This document shows, in pieces, positions 27,145 to 35,060 of a DNA stretch of 48,205 nucleotides. The position numbers were made by a program, and so were the translations under genes. Every line of letters begins with the position of its first letter. Position 1 is the first letter of the stretch. The DNA lies in the NCBI GenBank assembly GCA_002839315.1, contig PGXV01000014.1, positions 1 to 48,205 of the forward strand. Direction: 5' to 3'. The notes below the pieces were generated by a model. The model made no database searches, was not told the origin of the DNA, and saw only the letters and a list, made by a program, of their open reading frames with translations. Source of the stretch: Spirochaetae bacterium HGW-Spirochaetae-3. GTDB taxonomy: Bacteria; Spirochaetota; Spirochaetia; Treponematales; UBA12059.

Positions 27145-28236
27145 TTAGCCTTTGATCCGGGAGACTGCTGGCTCGGCTGAAAGCTCGATCGCAGCTGGGA
27201 ACTTCGACCTGGTCGCCTTCGCGATCTTGACGAGGCTCAGCATCACGGGAACCTCGGTGAGAACACCGACCACGGTCGCCAACGCGGCACCGGACGATAG
27301 CCCGAAGAGGCTGATCGCCACGGCCACGGAGAGCTCGAAGAAGTTCGAGGCGCCGATCATGCCGGCGGGAGCGGCCACTTCATAGGGGACCTTCCAGGCT
27401 TTAGCCCAGCCGTAGCCGATGAAGAAGATCAGGTAGGTCTGGATGACCAAGGGCACCGCGATTAGGACGATGGCGAGAGGGTTGGCGAGGATCACGCGGC
27501 CCTGGAAGGCGAAGAGGATGACGAGGGTGAGAAGAAGCCCTGCCTCGGTAATACCGTCGAACTTCTTGAGGAAGACACCCTCGAACCACTCCTTGCCGCG
27601 ACGCTTGATGAGGCGCGAGCGCGTGATCGCCCCGAAGCCGAGGGGAATGACGACGAAGAGCACGACGGACAGGAGGAGGGTATCCCAAGGAACATGCACG
27701 TCGCTGACGCCGAGGAGAAAGGCGACTATGGGCGTGAAGGCGAAGAGTATGACGAGGTCGTTTACCGCCACCTGGACCACCGTATAGCCCGCGTCGCCGT
27801 CGGATAGGTAGGACCACACGAAGACCATCGCGGTGCAGGGCGCGGCCCCGAGGAGGACGGCTCCGGCGAGGTATTCGGTGGAAAGATCCAACGGTATGAG
27901 CGTCTTAAAGACGACCTTCAGGAAGAACCAGGCGATGAGGTACATGGTGAAGGGCTTGATGAGCCAGTTCACCACGAGGGTGATGATGAGGCCCTTGGGC
28001 TTCTTGCCCGCGTTCTTAATGCTCGTGAAGTCGACCTTGAGCATCATGGGGTAGATCATGAGCCAGATGAGGAGGGCTACAGGGATCGAAACCTTGGCAT
28101 ATTCGAATCGACCGAGGAAGGCGGGGACGCCAGGCAGGAAGTAGCCTATGGCCACGCCGAGGGCGATACACAGGGCGACCCACAAAGAAAGGTACTTGGC
28201 GAAGAAACCTATGCCGGGCTTTTGGCTTTCACTCAT
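27145..28236 (-). CDS. acr3: Arsenite efflux transporter, ACR3 family
   Basis: A 363-residue membrane protein with about ten membrane helices. Family marks are [16 protein letters not shown] in the second helix, [15 protein letters not shown] with the essential Cys of helix 4, and [19 protein letters not shown] near the C-terminus. Acr3 exports arsenite using the proton gradient, or together with an ArsA ATPase in some organisms; arsA lies on the same strand further upstream (28775-30490) but behind a separate arsR. AGGAG precedes the start by 5 bases. A good promoter with an internal operator lies at 28284-28312, so expression should respond to the divergent ArsR. Confidence 0.95.
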   Translation of the reverse strand: MSESQKPGIGFFAKYLSLWVALCIALGVAIGYFLPGVPAFLGRFEYAKVSIPVALLIWLMIYPMMLKVDFTSIKNAGKKPKGLIITLVVNWLIKPFTMYLIAWFFLKVVFKTLIPLDLSTEYLAGAVLLGAAPCTAMVFVWSYLSDGDAGYTVVQVAVNDLVILFAFTPIVAFLLGVSDVHVPWDTLLLSVVLFVVIPLGFGAITRSRLIKRRGKEWFEGVFLKKFDGITEAGLLLTLVILFAFQGRVILANPLAIVLIAVPLVIQTYLIFFIGYGWAKAWKVPYEVAAPAGMIGASNFFELSVAVAISLFGLSSGAALATVVGVLTEVPVMLSLVKIAKATRSKFPAAIELSAEPAVSRIKG

Positions 28237-28283
28237 GGAGACTCCTTTACTACTCGTTGACAGGAAGGCGATCAGCCACTACT

Positions 28284-28312
28284 ATTATTGGCGTGATGAC
28301 CAAGTATGTCAA
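28284..28312 (-). promoter_or_regulatory. Promoter of the acr3-rhodanese-arsC operon
   Basis: On the minus strand, consensus TTGACA (28312-28307), 17 bases and AATAAT (28289-28284). The spacer contains most of an inverted repeat (28288-28303), as expected for an ArsR-controlled promoter. The acr3 start is about 48 bases downstream of the -10 box. Confidence 0.8.
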
Positions 28313-28335
28313 GAGATTATTGGCGGATGCGCCAA
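28288..28335. promoter_or_regulatory. Two spaced ArsR-type operators between acr3 and arsR
   Basis: Site 1 is TTGGCGTGATGACCAA (28288-28303), with matching ends TTGG and CCAA. Site 2 is TTGGCGGATGCGCCAA (28320-28335), a perfect inverted repeat with 6-bp arms TTGGCG/CGCCAA. Both are preceded by ATTA, giving a direct repeat ATTATTGGCG 32 bases apart, about three helical turns. Site 1 lies in the acr3 promoter. Site 2 lies just ahead of the arsR start. Confidence 0.7.
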
Positions 28336-28356
28336 CAAGCCGCTCTGGTGAGACGC

Positions 28357-28713
28357 ATGACCGAACTCGATAGGCAGAGACTGGCACGACGGGCGGCTAT
28401 TCTCAAGTCGCTGGCCCACCCATCGCGCCTTCTCATCATCGAGATGCTTGAAAAGTCCCCGCGTTGCGTCGGCGAGCTGACCGAGGCCATCGGGGCGGAC
28501 ATCACCACGGTCTCCAAGCACCTCTCGGTAATGAAGCGCGCCGGACTGGTCCGCGACGAGAAGCATGGCACCTACAGTGAATACTCCCTCGTCTGCAACT
28601 GTGTCTCGCACCTCGTCGATTGCATAGAGGAAGGCATGGACGCGCGATCGGGAAAATCAGCAACCTGCACAGCAAAACCGAGGCGACAAACGACCGGCAA
28701 AGTTGCCCAATAG
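28357..28713 (+). CDS. arsR: ArsR family arsenic-responsive repressor (acr3-linked)
   Basis: A 118-residue winged-helix repressor divergent to acr3. The helix-turn-helix is visible as CVGELTEAIGADITTVSKHL (Cys at 37), followed by MKRAGLVRDEKHGTY. Cysteines at 80, 82 and 89 (LVCNCVSHLVDC) could form the arsenite site near the C-terminus, unlike the classical CxC of helix 3. The start was placed at 28357 because GGTGAG precedes it and the operator pair ends at 28335; an in-frame ATG at 28306 would put operator site 2 inside the coding region. It converges on arsA. Confidence 0.88.
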   Translation: MTELDRQRLARRAAILKSLAHPSRLLIIEMLEKSPRCVGELTEAIGADITTVSKHLSVMKRAGLVRDEKHGTYSEYSLVCNCVSHLVDCIEEGMDARSGKSATCTAKPRRQTTGKVAQ

Positions 28714-28774
28714 CTTCCATCCCAAATGCCGTCAGAAAGCAACGATAGGCCGGATCTTGCCAGTAGGCATTCGT

Positions 28775-30490
28775 CTATAAGGTTTCTGCGCTCCATGGCA
28801 TCACAACGATGCGTTCGGCATGCTCGCCGACCTCCCGCAGGTGCGTGGCTTCCTGCGCCTTTCGTGAACGCAGTAGCGGATCGCTCAGGGCGAGGGGTGT
28901 CAGGCTCTGGTTGATGATCCACGCGAAGGGCCTGATGTCCGCCCGCGCGAGATCGCGTTCGAGTTGCATGGCTTCATGGATCGGCGTAGCCTCGGGAATC
29001 GTGACGAGGAGGATGCGCGTATAGGAGGCATCGCGAAGGCGCGGCGTGAGGCGCTGGACGGCATCGGGGCTTCCGCTCGGCTTGCGGAGCACCTCGCGGT
29101 GGTAGGACTCGGCCGCGTCGAGGAGGAGGAGGGTATGTCCCGTCGGCGCGGTGTCGATGACGACAAAGCGCTCCTGTCCCTGCGCGACCGTCTCGGCGAA
29201 GGCGCGGAACACGGCGATCTCCTCGGTGCAGGGGCTTCGCAGGTCTTCCTTGAGCAGGGCCAGTCCCTGCTGGTCGAGATCCTTGCCCGCCTCGGCGATG
29301 ACCTCTTCGGCATAGCGTCTTGTCTCCACGAGGGGATCGATGCGCGCCACGCGGAGCGTCGGGGGGCGATCGCGGGCGGCCGCGTCAACATGGGCCGCTG
29401 GATCGGTCGTGGTCAGCGTGACCTCGTGCCCCCGCTTGGCCAGTGCCACGGCGATCCGCGCGGCGACGATTGTCTTCCCCACGCCGCCCTTGCCCATGGT
29501 CATGACGACGCCCTTGCCGGCCCTGGCGATTTCCTCCACGAGGGAGTCGAGCTCCTCGACTTTGAATGCCAGCGGGAGCCGCTCCGCCTCAGGAGGAGGC
29601 GCCACGTCGGTTCTGCCGAGCTTTCGCAAGGCCTCGATGCCGATGAGGCCGAAGGGCAAGAGAGCCACTTCGATCCTCGGTATGGCGAGGAGGCCTGGGG
29701 GAAGCGCCTTGACCGCCTCTTGTCCTTGCGCCTCAAGGGCGAGTGCGATGGGGTCATTGGCGTCGCGCGCCGTGAATATGCCGTTGATGATCAGCCTGAG
29801 ATTCCGGACGCCGAGGCGGGAAAGCTCGTCGCGGGTCCGTTCCGCCTCCGTGAGCGAAGCCTTGTCCGGACGCGCGACGAGGACGAGGGTGGTCGTAGCC
29901 GAATCGCGCAAGGCGGCGTTCGAGGCGGCATACAGCGCCTTCTGCGCGGCCAGCCCCGAAAGCGGCCCAAGGCAGGACGTACCACCCACGTTGGTCTCGA
30001 TGAAGCCGGTCCAGGCTGCGGGCAGCTCGAGAAGGCGGAGCGTATGGCCGGTCGGGGCGGTATCGAAGATGACATGGTCGAATTCCGCGGTGAAGGATTC
30101 GTCGCCGAGAAGCTTGGAGAATTCGTCGAAGGCCGCAATCTCCATGGTGCAGGCCCCGGACAGCTGTTCCTCCATGCTCTGTAGCGCCGCCGCGGGCAGG
30201 AGTCCCCGGTAGGGGCCCACGACGCGTTCGCGATACGCGCGCGCGGCTTCCTCGGGATCGATGTTAAGGGCCGACAACAGAGGCACCGAAGGAACCGGGG
30301 TCGGCTTCGCGCCCAGCCCTGTGCCGAGCATCTCGTCGAGATTCGAGGCGGGATCGGTGCTCACGAGGAGCACCCGCTTGCCCGAGTCCGAAAGGCCTAT
30401 CGCGGTGGCGCAGGCTGACGAGGTCTTTCCGACTCCGCCCTTTCCGGTGAAGAAGAGTATACGTGTAGGATCATTGATGAGGACTGACAT
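28775..30490 (-). CDS. arsA: Arsenical pump ATPase ArsA (two-domain)
   Basis: A 571-residue protein with two homologous ATPase halves. P-loops are FFTGKGGVGKTS (about 14-25) and TMGKGGVGKTIV (about 333-344), and DTAPTGHTL occurs in both halves. The three cysteines that bind arsenite in known ArsA are present: SGACTMEIAAF, GTSCLGPLSG and RSPCTEEIAVF. ArsA supplies energy to an arsenite channel such as ArsB or Acr3, and takes arsenite from ArsD. AAGGAG lies 5 bases upstream of the ATG, 15 bases after the ArsD gene. It is the third gene of the arsR-arsD-arsA operon. Confidence 0.96.
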   Translation of the reverse strand: MSVLINDPTRILFFTGKGGVGKTSSACATAIGLSDSGKRVLLVSTDPASNLDEMLGTGLGAKPTPVPSVPLLSALNIDPEEAARAYRERVVGPYRGLLPAAALQSMEEQLSGACTMEIAAFDEFSKLLGDESFTAEFDHVIFDTAPTGHTLRLLELPAAWTGFIETNVGGTSCLGPLSGLAAQKALYAASNAALRDSATTTLVLVARPDKASLTEAERTRDELSRLGVRNLRLIINGIFTARDANDPIALALEAQGQEAVKALPPGLLAIPRIEVALLPFGLIGIEALRKLGRTDVAPPPEAERLPLAFKVEELDSLVEEIARAGKGVVMTMGKGGVGKTIVAARIAVALAKRGHEVTLTTTDPAAHVDAAARDRPPTLRVARIDPLVETRRYAEEVIAEAGKDLDQQGLALLKEDLRSPCTEEIAVFRAFAETVAQGQERFVVIDTAPTGHTLLLLDAAESYHREVLRKPSGSPDAVQRLTPRLRDASYTRILLVTIPEATPIHEAMQLERDLARADIRPFAWIINQSLTPLALSDPLLRSRKAQEATHLREVGEHAERIVVMPWSAETL

Positions 30491-30505
30491 CGCCGCTCCT
30501 TCCGC

Positions 30506-31129
30506 TCAACAACAAGCGCCGCCCTTGGTGACACCGTCCACGCCGCGGCAGGGCTCGCCCTTGACTGGAGTGAATCGAGGCGCGGCGGCCTGGCCGCTTG
30601 CCCCGGCGGAAAGAAAGCGTTCAGCGAGGGCGAGCACGGCCTTCGAGGGAGTTTCCTTGACCGCCTGGGCTGTCCTTACGGCGCTCAGCATGTCTTCCTC
30701 CGAGACCCCGAGTTTCCTCGCCTTGTCGAAATGGAACTTGAAACAGGCTTCGCAGTTGGAGGCTATCGCCGCGCCTATGGCCACAAGCTCGGCGGCTGCG
30801 TCGGTATAGAGACTGGGCTCGGGTGCCGCGATGCCTGCCCACTCGGCTAGTTCCGCCCTTGAAGGATAGCGGCCGGTACTCTTGACCAGGTCATCGACCT
30901 TGATGAGGGGAAGGGCTTCCTCGACCGAAGCTTCCAGCGCGGCCCTGACCTGGGCGTCCGCGGCGAAGGTGGCCGGTTGCTGGGCCAGATTGTAGCGCTC
31001 CACCCCCGCCCCCCTGCTCCTGAGCCAATCAAGGTCCGCCGCAAAACGGACAAGCTTTGGGTCCACGGAAGGGCCGCAGACACCGGTAGAGCAACACATC
31101 GCGGGATCGAATACTTTCACGCTGGCCAT
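30506..31129 (-). CDS. arsD: ArsD metallochaperone fused to an AhpD-like (carboxymuconolactone decarboxylase) domain
   Basis: A 207-residue two-domain protein. Residues 1-95 are ArsD: VKVFDPAMCCSTGVCG holds C12, C13 and C18, the positions that carry arsenite in ArsD before handing it to ArsA. Residues about 105-180 are an AhpD/CMD domain with the redox motif CEACFKFH (C126, C129, H133; CxxCxxxH). The tail has C194 and a terminal CC (206-207). The start at 31129 has GGAGG upstream, inside the end of the preceding arsR, with one base between the genes. The CMD half may reduce or regenerate the chaperone or act as a thiol peroxidase; this is inference. Related fusions may exist, but the domain combination is not the standard ArsD. 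Confidence 0.88.
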   Translation of the reverse strand: MASVKVFDPAMCCSTGVCGPSVDPKLVRFAADLDWLRSRGAGVERYNLAQQPATFAADAQVRAALEASVEEALPLIKVDDLVKSTGRYPSRAELAEWAGIAAPEPSLYTDAAAELVAIGAAIASNCEACFKFHFDKARKLGVSEEDMLSAVRTAQAVKETPSKAVLALAERFLSAGASGQAAAPRFTPVKGEPCRGVDGVTKGGACC

Positions 31130-31130
31130 A

Positions 31131-31520
31131 TCAGTCCTCCTGGCATTTCTCGGGCGAATAGGTAGTGTCGGGACAGGGCAGGTCGCGAACGAGTGTCTTG
31201 AGCTGACCGAGCGTGTCCACATTGATGCAGTAGCATACTCGGGGGCCATCGACTTCACCGATAACCAAACCGACCGTCTTCAGGATCCGCAGATGCTCGG
31301 AGACCGTCGACTGGGCCAAGAGCAGTTCGCTGACAATGTCGCCGCATATGCAGGCTTTTCGACTCGCAAGAAGTCGGAGTATCAGGATACGCGCGGGATG
31401 GGCGATTGCCTTGGCGAGGGACGCCAAATCCTCGTCTCCCGCGACAAGCATTGGGGCTGTAGGCAGTTGGTCAGTGGGGGGCTTCAAGGCGACCGACTCG
31501 CAAGAGGTCTTATCGTTCAT
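31131..31520 (-). CDS. arsR: ArsR family repressor heading the arsD-arsA operon
   Basis: A 129-residue winged-helix regulator. The metal site looks like CICGD (C57, C59) at the start of the recognition region, followed by LLLAQSTVSEHLRILKTVGLV. CYCIN and a terminal CPDTTYSPEKC give more cysteines. The promoter -10 box ends 7 bases before the ATG, so transcription probably begins at or next to the start codon, which makes the mRNA leaderless; no ribosome-binding site is seen. A later ATG (residue 24) has none either. One base separates it from arsD. Confidence 0.88.
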   Translation of the reverse strand: MNDKTSCESVALKPPTDQLPTAPMLVAGDEDLASLAKAIAHPARILILRLLASRKACICGDIVSELLLAQSTVSEHLRILKTVGLVIGEVDGPRVCYCINVDTLGQLKTLVRDLPCPDTTYSPEKCQED

Positions 31521-31527
31521 CGACGAT

Positions 31528-31556
31528 ATACTATTTTACTAGAGTGGGAAAGTCAA
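31528..31556 (-). promoter_or_regulatory. Promoter of arsR-arsD-arsA
   Basis: On the minus strand, TTGACT (31556-31551), 17 bases, TAGTAT (31533-31528). The start codon is at 31520, so the transcript should begin at about the first base of the ATG. The region from here to the next promoter (31557-31757) holds no gene I can recognise. Confidence 0.75.
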
Positions 31557-31757
31557 TACTGATGAAACGGCTTGAAAGAATCACCGCTGGAAATGGGGGC
31601 TCATGGCTAGTGGGCGATTCCAGGAATTAGGTCAACTGCAGCACAGCGTGGACGGATATCCCTGTCCATAGCCGGTAAGTTCCATCGTGGATCGCATTGC
31701 CTCTGTGAGTAAGCGCGTCGAAATGAAGACGGCGAGTTTAGAGTCCCTTTGCGGGTA

Positions 31758-31812
31758 TTGACGACAATTGATATTCACGATATCATATGCACATATTCGC
31801 ATGCGTGTATGT
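31758..31812 (+). promoter_or_regulatory. Promoter and operator of the first ArsR/P1B-ATPase operon
   Basis: TTGACG (31758-31763), 17 bases, TATCAT (31781-31786). It is followed by an imperfect 22-bp palindrome at 31791-31812: outer arms ACATA/TATGT, a two-base mismatch on each side, and a central palindrome CGCATGCG. It covers the expected transcription start, as SmtB/CadC-type operators do. The ATG follows at 31831 after GGGAGGA. Confidence 0.8.
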
Positions 31813-31830
31813 TACAACGAGGGAGGATAT

Positions 31831-32199
31831 ATGGATTTCGAGACCGAGGATGAATGCAGGGTCCTAATAATCCATGAAGATCGCGTTATCAAGGCACGAC
31901 AGGATATGCCAAGTGAGGAGCTGGTCCGAAAGGCAGGGGCTTTCTACAAAGCCCTGTGCGACCCGGTCCGAATCAGGATAGTAAGTGCGCTTTCGAGTTC
32001 GGAAATGTGCGTCTGCGATCTGACAGCAGTATTGGGTATGAATCAACCGGCCGTATCCCAGCACCTCAGGACCCTGAAGCAGGCTGGAATTGTCTCGTTC
32101 CGGAAGGATGGGAAGGTGGTCTACTACTCGCTACGCGATGAAGAGACCAAGTCAATCTATATGAAGGTGATACGGCATATAAAGACCGCAAAGGAGTGA
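31831..32199 (+). CDS. ArsR/SmtB family metal-responsive repressor (CadC-like)
   Basis: A 122-residue winged-helix repressor. The metal-site motif MCVCDL (C60, C62) begins the DNA-binding region, followed by LGMNQPAVSQHLRTLKQAG. C9 in the N-terminal arm and C43 could complete a CadC-type site for Cd, Pb or Zn. The start at 31831 has GGGAGGA 4 bases ahead; an in-frame ATG at 31768 lies upstream of the operator and inside the promoter, so it was rejected. The gene ends 4 bases before the P-type ATPase, so the two form an operon. Confidence 0.9.
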   Translation: MDFETEDECRVLIIHEDRVIKARQDMPSEELVRKAGAFYKALCDPVRIRIVSALSSSEMCVCDLTAVLGMNQPAVSQHLRTLKQAGIVSFRKDGKVVYYSLRDEETKSIYMKVIRHIKTAKE

Positions 32200-32203
32200 G
32201 TAT

Positions 32204-34570
32204 ATGAGAAGGGGAGACGGAGCCACCATGAAGGTAAGTCCGGGATCAAGGCAACAGGTCCTGCGAGTGGAAGGCATTACCTGCCTTGATTGCGCGCAGA
32301 AATTCGAAAAATCGGTAGCCGCCCTTCCAGGCGTGAAGGCGGCGACCCTCAATACCATGTCGGGGAAGCTTACCGTGGAAGGTTCGTGCGACCTGGAGGC
32401 GATTCGCAAGCTGGGACGTGAAGAGGACTACACGATCACTCCAATCACTGAGGCGCCGCCGGAGAATGAAACCCTTCTGCAGGTTGACGGCATCTCCTGC
32501 CTCGACTGTGCGGGGAAATTCGAGAAGGCAGTGAACGAACTTCCGGGAGTCGCTTCCGCGACGCTCAACACCATGACGGGAAGGCTGGCGATATCGGGCA
32601 GCGTCGACCTTGCGGCGATCCGTAGGCTCGGCAGCGAGGAGAATTATTCTGTCACCCCCGTTGTCCATGGGACGAAAGCCGAGCCGCAGGCGAAGGATAT
32701 CGACTGGGACAAGCGCAGGGCGATCCTCTCCGGCATCGCCTTGGCAGGCGGATATGCGACTGAGAAACTCGGCGGGCCGATCTTCGCTTTCCTCCCGCTC
32801 TATCTCACCGCCATCTTGCTCGGTGGGTGGAGCAATTTTAAGAAGGCTTCCCGTGCCCTTCCCCGCCTCAACTTCAACATGAGTGTTCTGATGAGCACCG
32901 CCGTCATCGGCGCCGTCGCCATACGCCAGTTCGAGGAAGGCGCCGTGGTCGCTTTCCTCTACGCAATTTCCGAGATGCTCGAGAAATGGACGATGGACAA
33001 GGCTCGTCGTTCCATCCGACAGCTCATGGACATCGCCCCCAAGATGGCGAGAGTCCGGAGAAGCGGCGGCGAGGCGATGATCCCGGTCGAGGAGATACTC
33101 GTCGGCGATGTGATGATCGTGAGTCCCGGCGAGAAGATCGCTATGGACGGGATCATCCTTAGTGGTGAATCCGCGATCAACCAAGCCGCGATCACCGGAG
33201 AGTCGATTCCGGTGGAGAAGGGGCCAGGAGCCGAGGTTTATGCCGGCTCGCTCAATGCCCAGGGTGCGCTCGAAGTCAGGGTGACCAAGTTGGTTCAGGA
33301 CACGACCATCGCGAAGATCATCCACATGGTCGAGGAAGCGCAAGGGAAACGCGCGCCGACCCAGGCCTTTGTCGACAAGTTCGCCGCGGTCTATACCCCC
33401 ATCGTAATGGCGCTCGCCGTCGGAATTGTCTTCATTCCACCCCTTTTCATGGGCGCGGCCTGGGCGCCATGGATCTATCGCGGGCTTGCCCTCCTGGTTG
33501 TCGCCTGCCCCTGCGCCTTGGTTGTATCCACCCCGGTGGCGATAGTTAGCGCCATCTCGAACGCCGCAAGACACGGTGTCCTCATCAAAGGCGGCATCCA
33601 TCTCGAGGAAGCCGGTTCCCTCAGCGCCATCGCCTTCGACAAGACCGGAACGCTCACGAAGGGCGAGCCGGTGGTGACGGACGCGCTGCCACTGGCGGGA
33701 CAGTCCGAATACGAGCTTGTGCGGATGGCCTCCAACCTTGAGGCCCGATCTGAGCATCCATTGGCCGCGGCCATCGTCAAGTTCGCCATGGCTCACGGGC
33801 ACACTGTCGAGCCGGTCTCCGATTTTACCGCCATATCCGGCCGCGGCGCGAAAGGCACGATTGCCGGCGAGCCTGTCTACATCGGCAATCCTCGCCTCTT
33901 CGCCGATCTCGGGATAGCTCTGTCAGCGCCGGTCGCGCAGGAAGTGGGCCGTCTGCAGGGCGAGGGAAAGACGGTCATGGTCGTCGGAAGCGAATCCAAG
34001 TTTTATGGAATCATCGCCATGGCTGATGAAGTCCGCGCTTCCAGCGCCACGGCGATTGAAGCCCTCAAGCAAGCCGGCGTCCGGCACACGATCATGCTGA
34101 CTGGCGACAATGGCGCGACCGCCAAAGCGATGGCCTCTCAGGTCGGCGTCCACGAATATCGCGCCGAGCTTCTGCCTCAGGACAAGGTTACTGCCATGCA
34201 GGAGCTCATCGGGAAATATGGGAAAGTAGCAATGATCGGGGACGGCATCAACGATGCGCCGGCCCTTGCCCTATCAACGGTGGGCATTGCCATGGGTGGC
34301 ACCGGCACCGACGCCGCCATGGAGACCGCCGACATCGTGCTGATGTCGGATGATCTTGTGAAACTTCCCTTCACCATCAAGTTGAGCAGGAAGTCGCTCG
34401 CCATCATTCGCCAGAACATTTCCTTCTCTCTGGCAATCAAGGCTCTGGCTGTGCTCGCCGTCTTCCCCGGATGGCTGACCCTATGGCTGGCAATCCTCGC
34501 AGACATGGGGGCTTCTATCGTGGTGACCTTGAACAGCCTACGGCTATTGAGGGTCAAGGACCAAGATTGA
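32204..34570 (+). CDS. P1B-type heavy-metal ATPase with two N-terminal metal-binding domains
   Basis: A 788-residue membrane ATPase. Two HMA-type domains with CLDC motifs (GITCLDCAQKF and GISCLDCAGKF) lie in the first 145 residues, and are near repeats of each other. The core has TGES (AITGESIPVEKG), the CPC ion site in VVACPCALVVSTP, phosphorylation site DKTGTLTKG, the HP motif in SEHPLAAAI, and GDGINDAPALAL. The last membrane helix contains ADMGAS, as in Zn/Cd/Pb exporters (ZntA/CadA group), not the Cu group. AAGGAG lies 8 bases before the ATG. Pairing with the CadC-like repressor supports divalent-metal export. Confidence 0.95.
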   Translation: MRRGDGATMKVSPGSRQQVLRVEGITCLDCAQKFEKSVAALPGVKAATLNTMSGKLTVEGSCDLEAIRKLGREEDYTITPITEAPPENETLLQVDGISCLDCAGKFEKAVNELPGVASATLNTMTGRLAISGSVDLAAIRRLGSEENYSVTPVVHGTKAEPQAKDIDWDKRRAILSGIALAGGYATEKLGGPIFAFLPLYLTAILLGGWSNFKKASRALPRLNFNMSVLMSTAVIGAVAIRQFEEGAVVAFLYAISEMLEKWTMDKARRSIRQLMDIAPKMARVRRSGGEAMIPVEEILVGDVMIVSPGEKIAMDGIILSGESAINQAAITGESIPVEKGPGAEVYAGSLNAQGALEVRVTKLVQDTTIAKIIHMVEEAQGKRAPTQAFVDKFAAVYTPIVMALAVGIVFIPPLFMGAAWAPWIYRGLALLVVACPCALVVSTPVAIVSAISNAARHGVLIKGGIHLEEAGSLSAIAFDKTGTLTKGEPVVTDALPLAGQSEYELVRMASNLEARSEHPLAAAIVKFAMAHGHTVEPVSDFTAISGRGAKGTIAGEPVYIGNPRLFADLGIALSAPVAQEVGRLQGEGKTVMVVGSESKFYGIIAMADEVRASSATAIEALKQAGVRHTIMLTGDNGATAKAMASQVGVHEYRAELLPQDKVTAMQELIGKYGKVAMIGDGINDAPALALSTVGIAMGGTGTDAAMETADIVLMSDDLVKLPFTIKLSRKSLAIIRQNISFSLAIKALAVLAVFPGWLTLWLAILADMGASIVVTLNSLRLLRVKDQD

Positions 34571-34611
34571 AAAAAGGCGCGGAGGGGCATGTAACAGCCT
34601 CTTCGCGCCTT
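34570..34611 (-). terminator. Strong hairpin terminator between the ATPase and the convergent membrane-protein remnant
   Basis: A 15-bp stem AAGGCGCGGAGGGGC/GCCTCTTCGCGCCTT (some G-T pairs) with an 8-base loop. A run of six A precedes it, so on the minus strand it is followed by six T. It suits the genes arriving from 36.3 kb, and the stem could also stop transcripts of the plus-strand ATPase. Confidence 0.7.
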
Positions 34612-34678
34612 AGTAATGCCTCGCAGTATTATCCTGCGCTTTCTTGAGAGACCCAACGGGCATCTATGCGCAAGATCG

Positions 34679-35056
34679 TCAATACTTGCCAGCCACGGTG
34701 GTTAGTATTCCGGCCGTGGCGAAGGCGACGAGCTCCATGTTGAGCCAGGGAGGCAGCGAAGAGGGGCTCGCGGCTTTATGTCCGACAAGTAGCAGGGCGG
34801 GTCCAGTAACGCCTCCCGCGATGATCGAACCGACAACGTAACGCCGATTGCAGCTGTTGAGCGTCTGGATCCTAGCCTTGAATCCACGCGAAGCCTATGG
34901 GGGCTAGGGCGATCCCCGCGCCGAGCAGAGCCGTCCCGCCAGGCACAAGGTGCCCAGCGAGCCGATGAGGGACTCGCCGAGCGGCGTCATTGCACCGAAC
35001 AGGGCTGCGGCCAATATCGCAAGCGGCATCGAGACATGCGTGGTCCCCAACCACAT
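34679..35056 (-). pseudogene. Membrane protein gene broken by frameshifts
   Basis: Hydrophobic protein-like sequence continues across three frames. Frame one from an ATG at 35056 gives MWLGTTHVSMPLAILAAAL and onward to SLGTLCLAG. Frame two gives GTALLGAGIALAPIGFAWIQ. Frame three gives ARIQTLNSC, then VVGSIIAGGVTGPALLLVGH, ending at a TGA (34679-34681). Joined, this would be a protein of about 125 residues with four membrane helices. It begins 4 bases after the stop of the DUF4105 gene, so it was probably its operon partner. The family was not recognised. Sequencing errors are an alternative to true decay. Confidence 0.5.
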
Positions 35057-35060
35057 CCCA

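Noticed and set aside
31768-31830. An upstream ATG that would lengthen the CadC-like repressor by 21 residues
   Set aside because: It precedes the probable transcription start and would put the operator in coding sequence; the ATG at 31831 has a good ribosome-binding site.
32246-33802. A 518-codon minus-strand open frame within the first P-type ATPase
   Set aside because: High His/Asp/Arg low-complexity translation and full overlap with an ATPase in which every catalytic motif is present. The same applies to 37617-38963 in the second ATPase, 28964-30184 in arsA and 45911-47380 in the isomerase gene.
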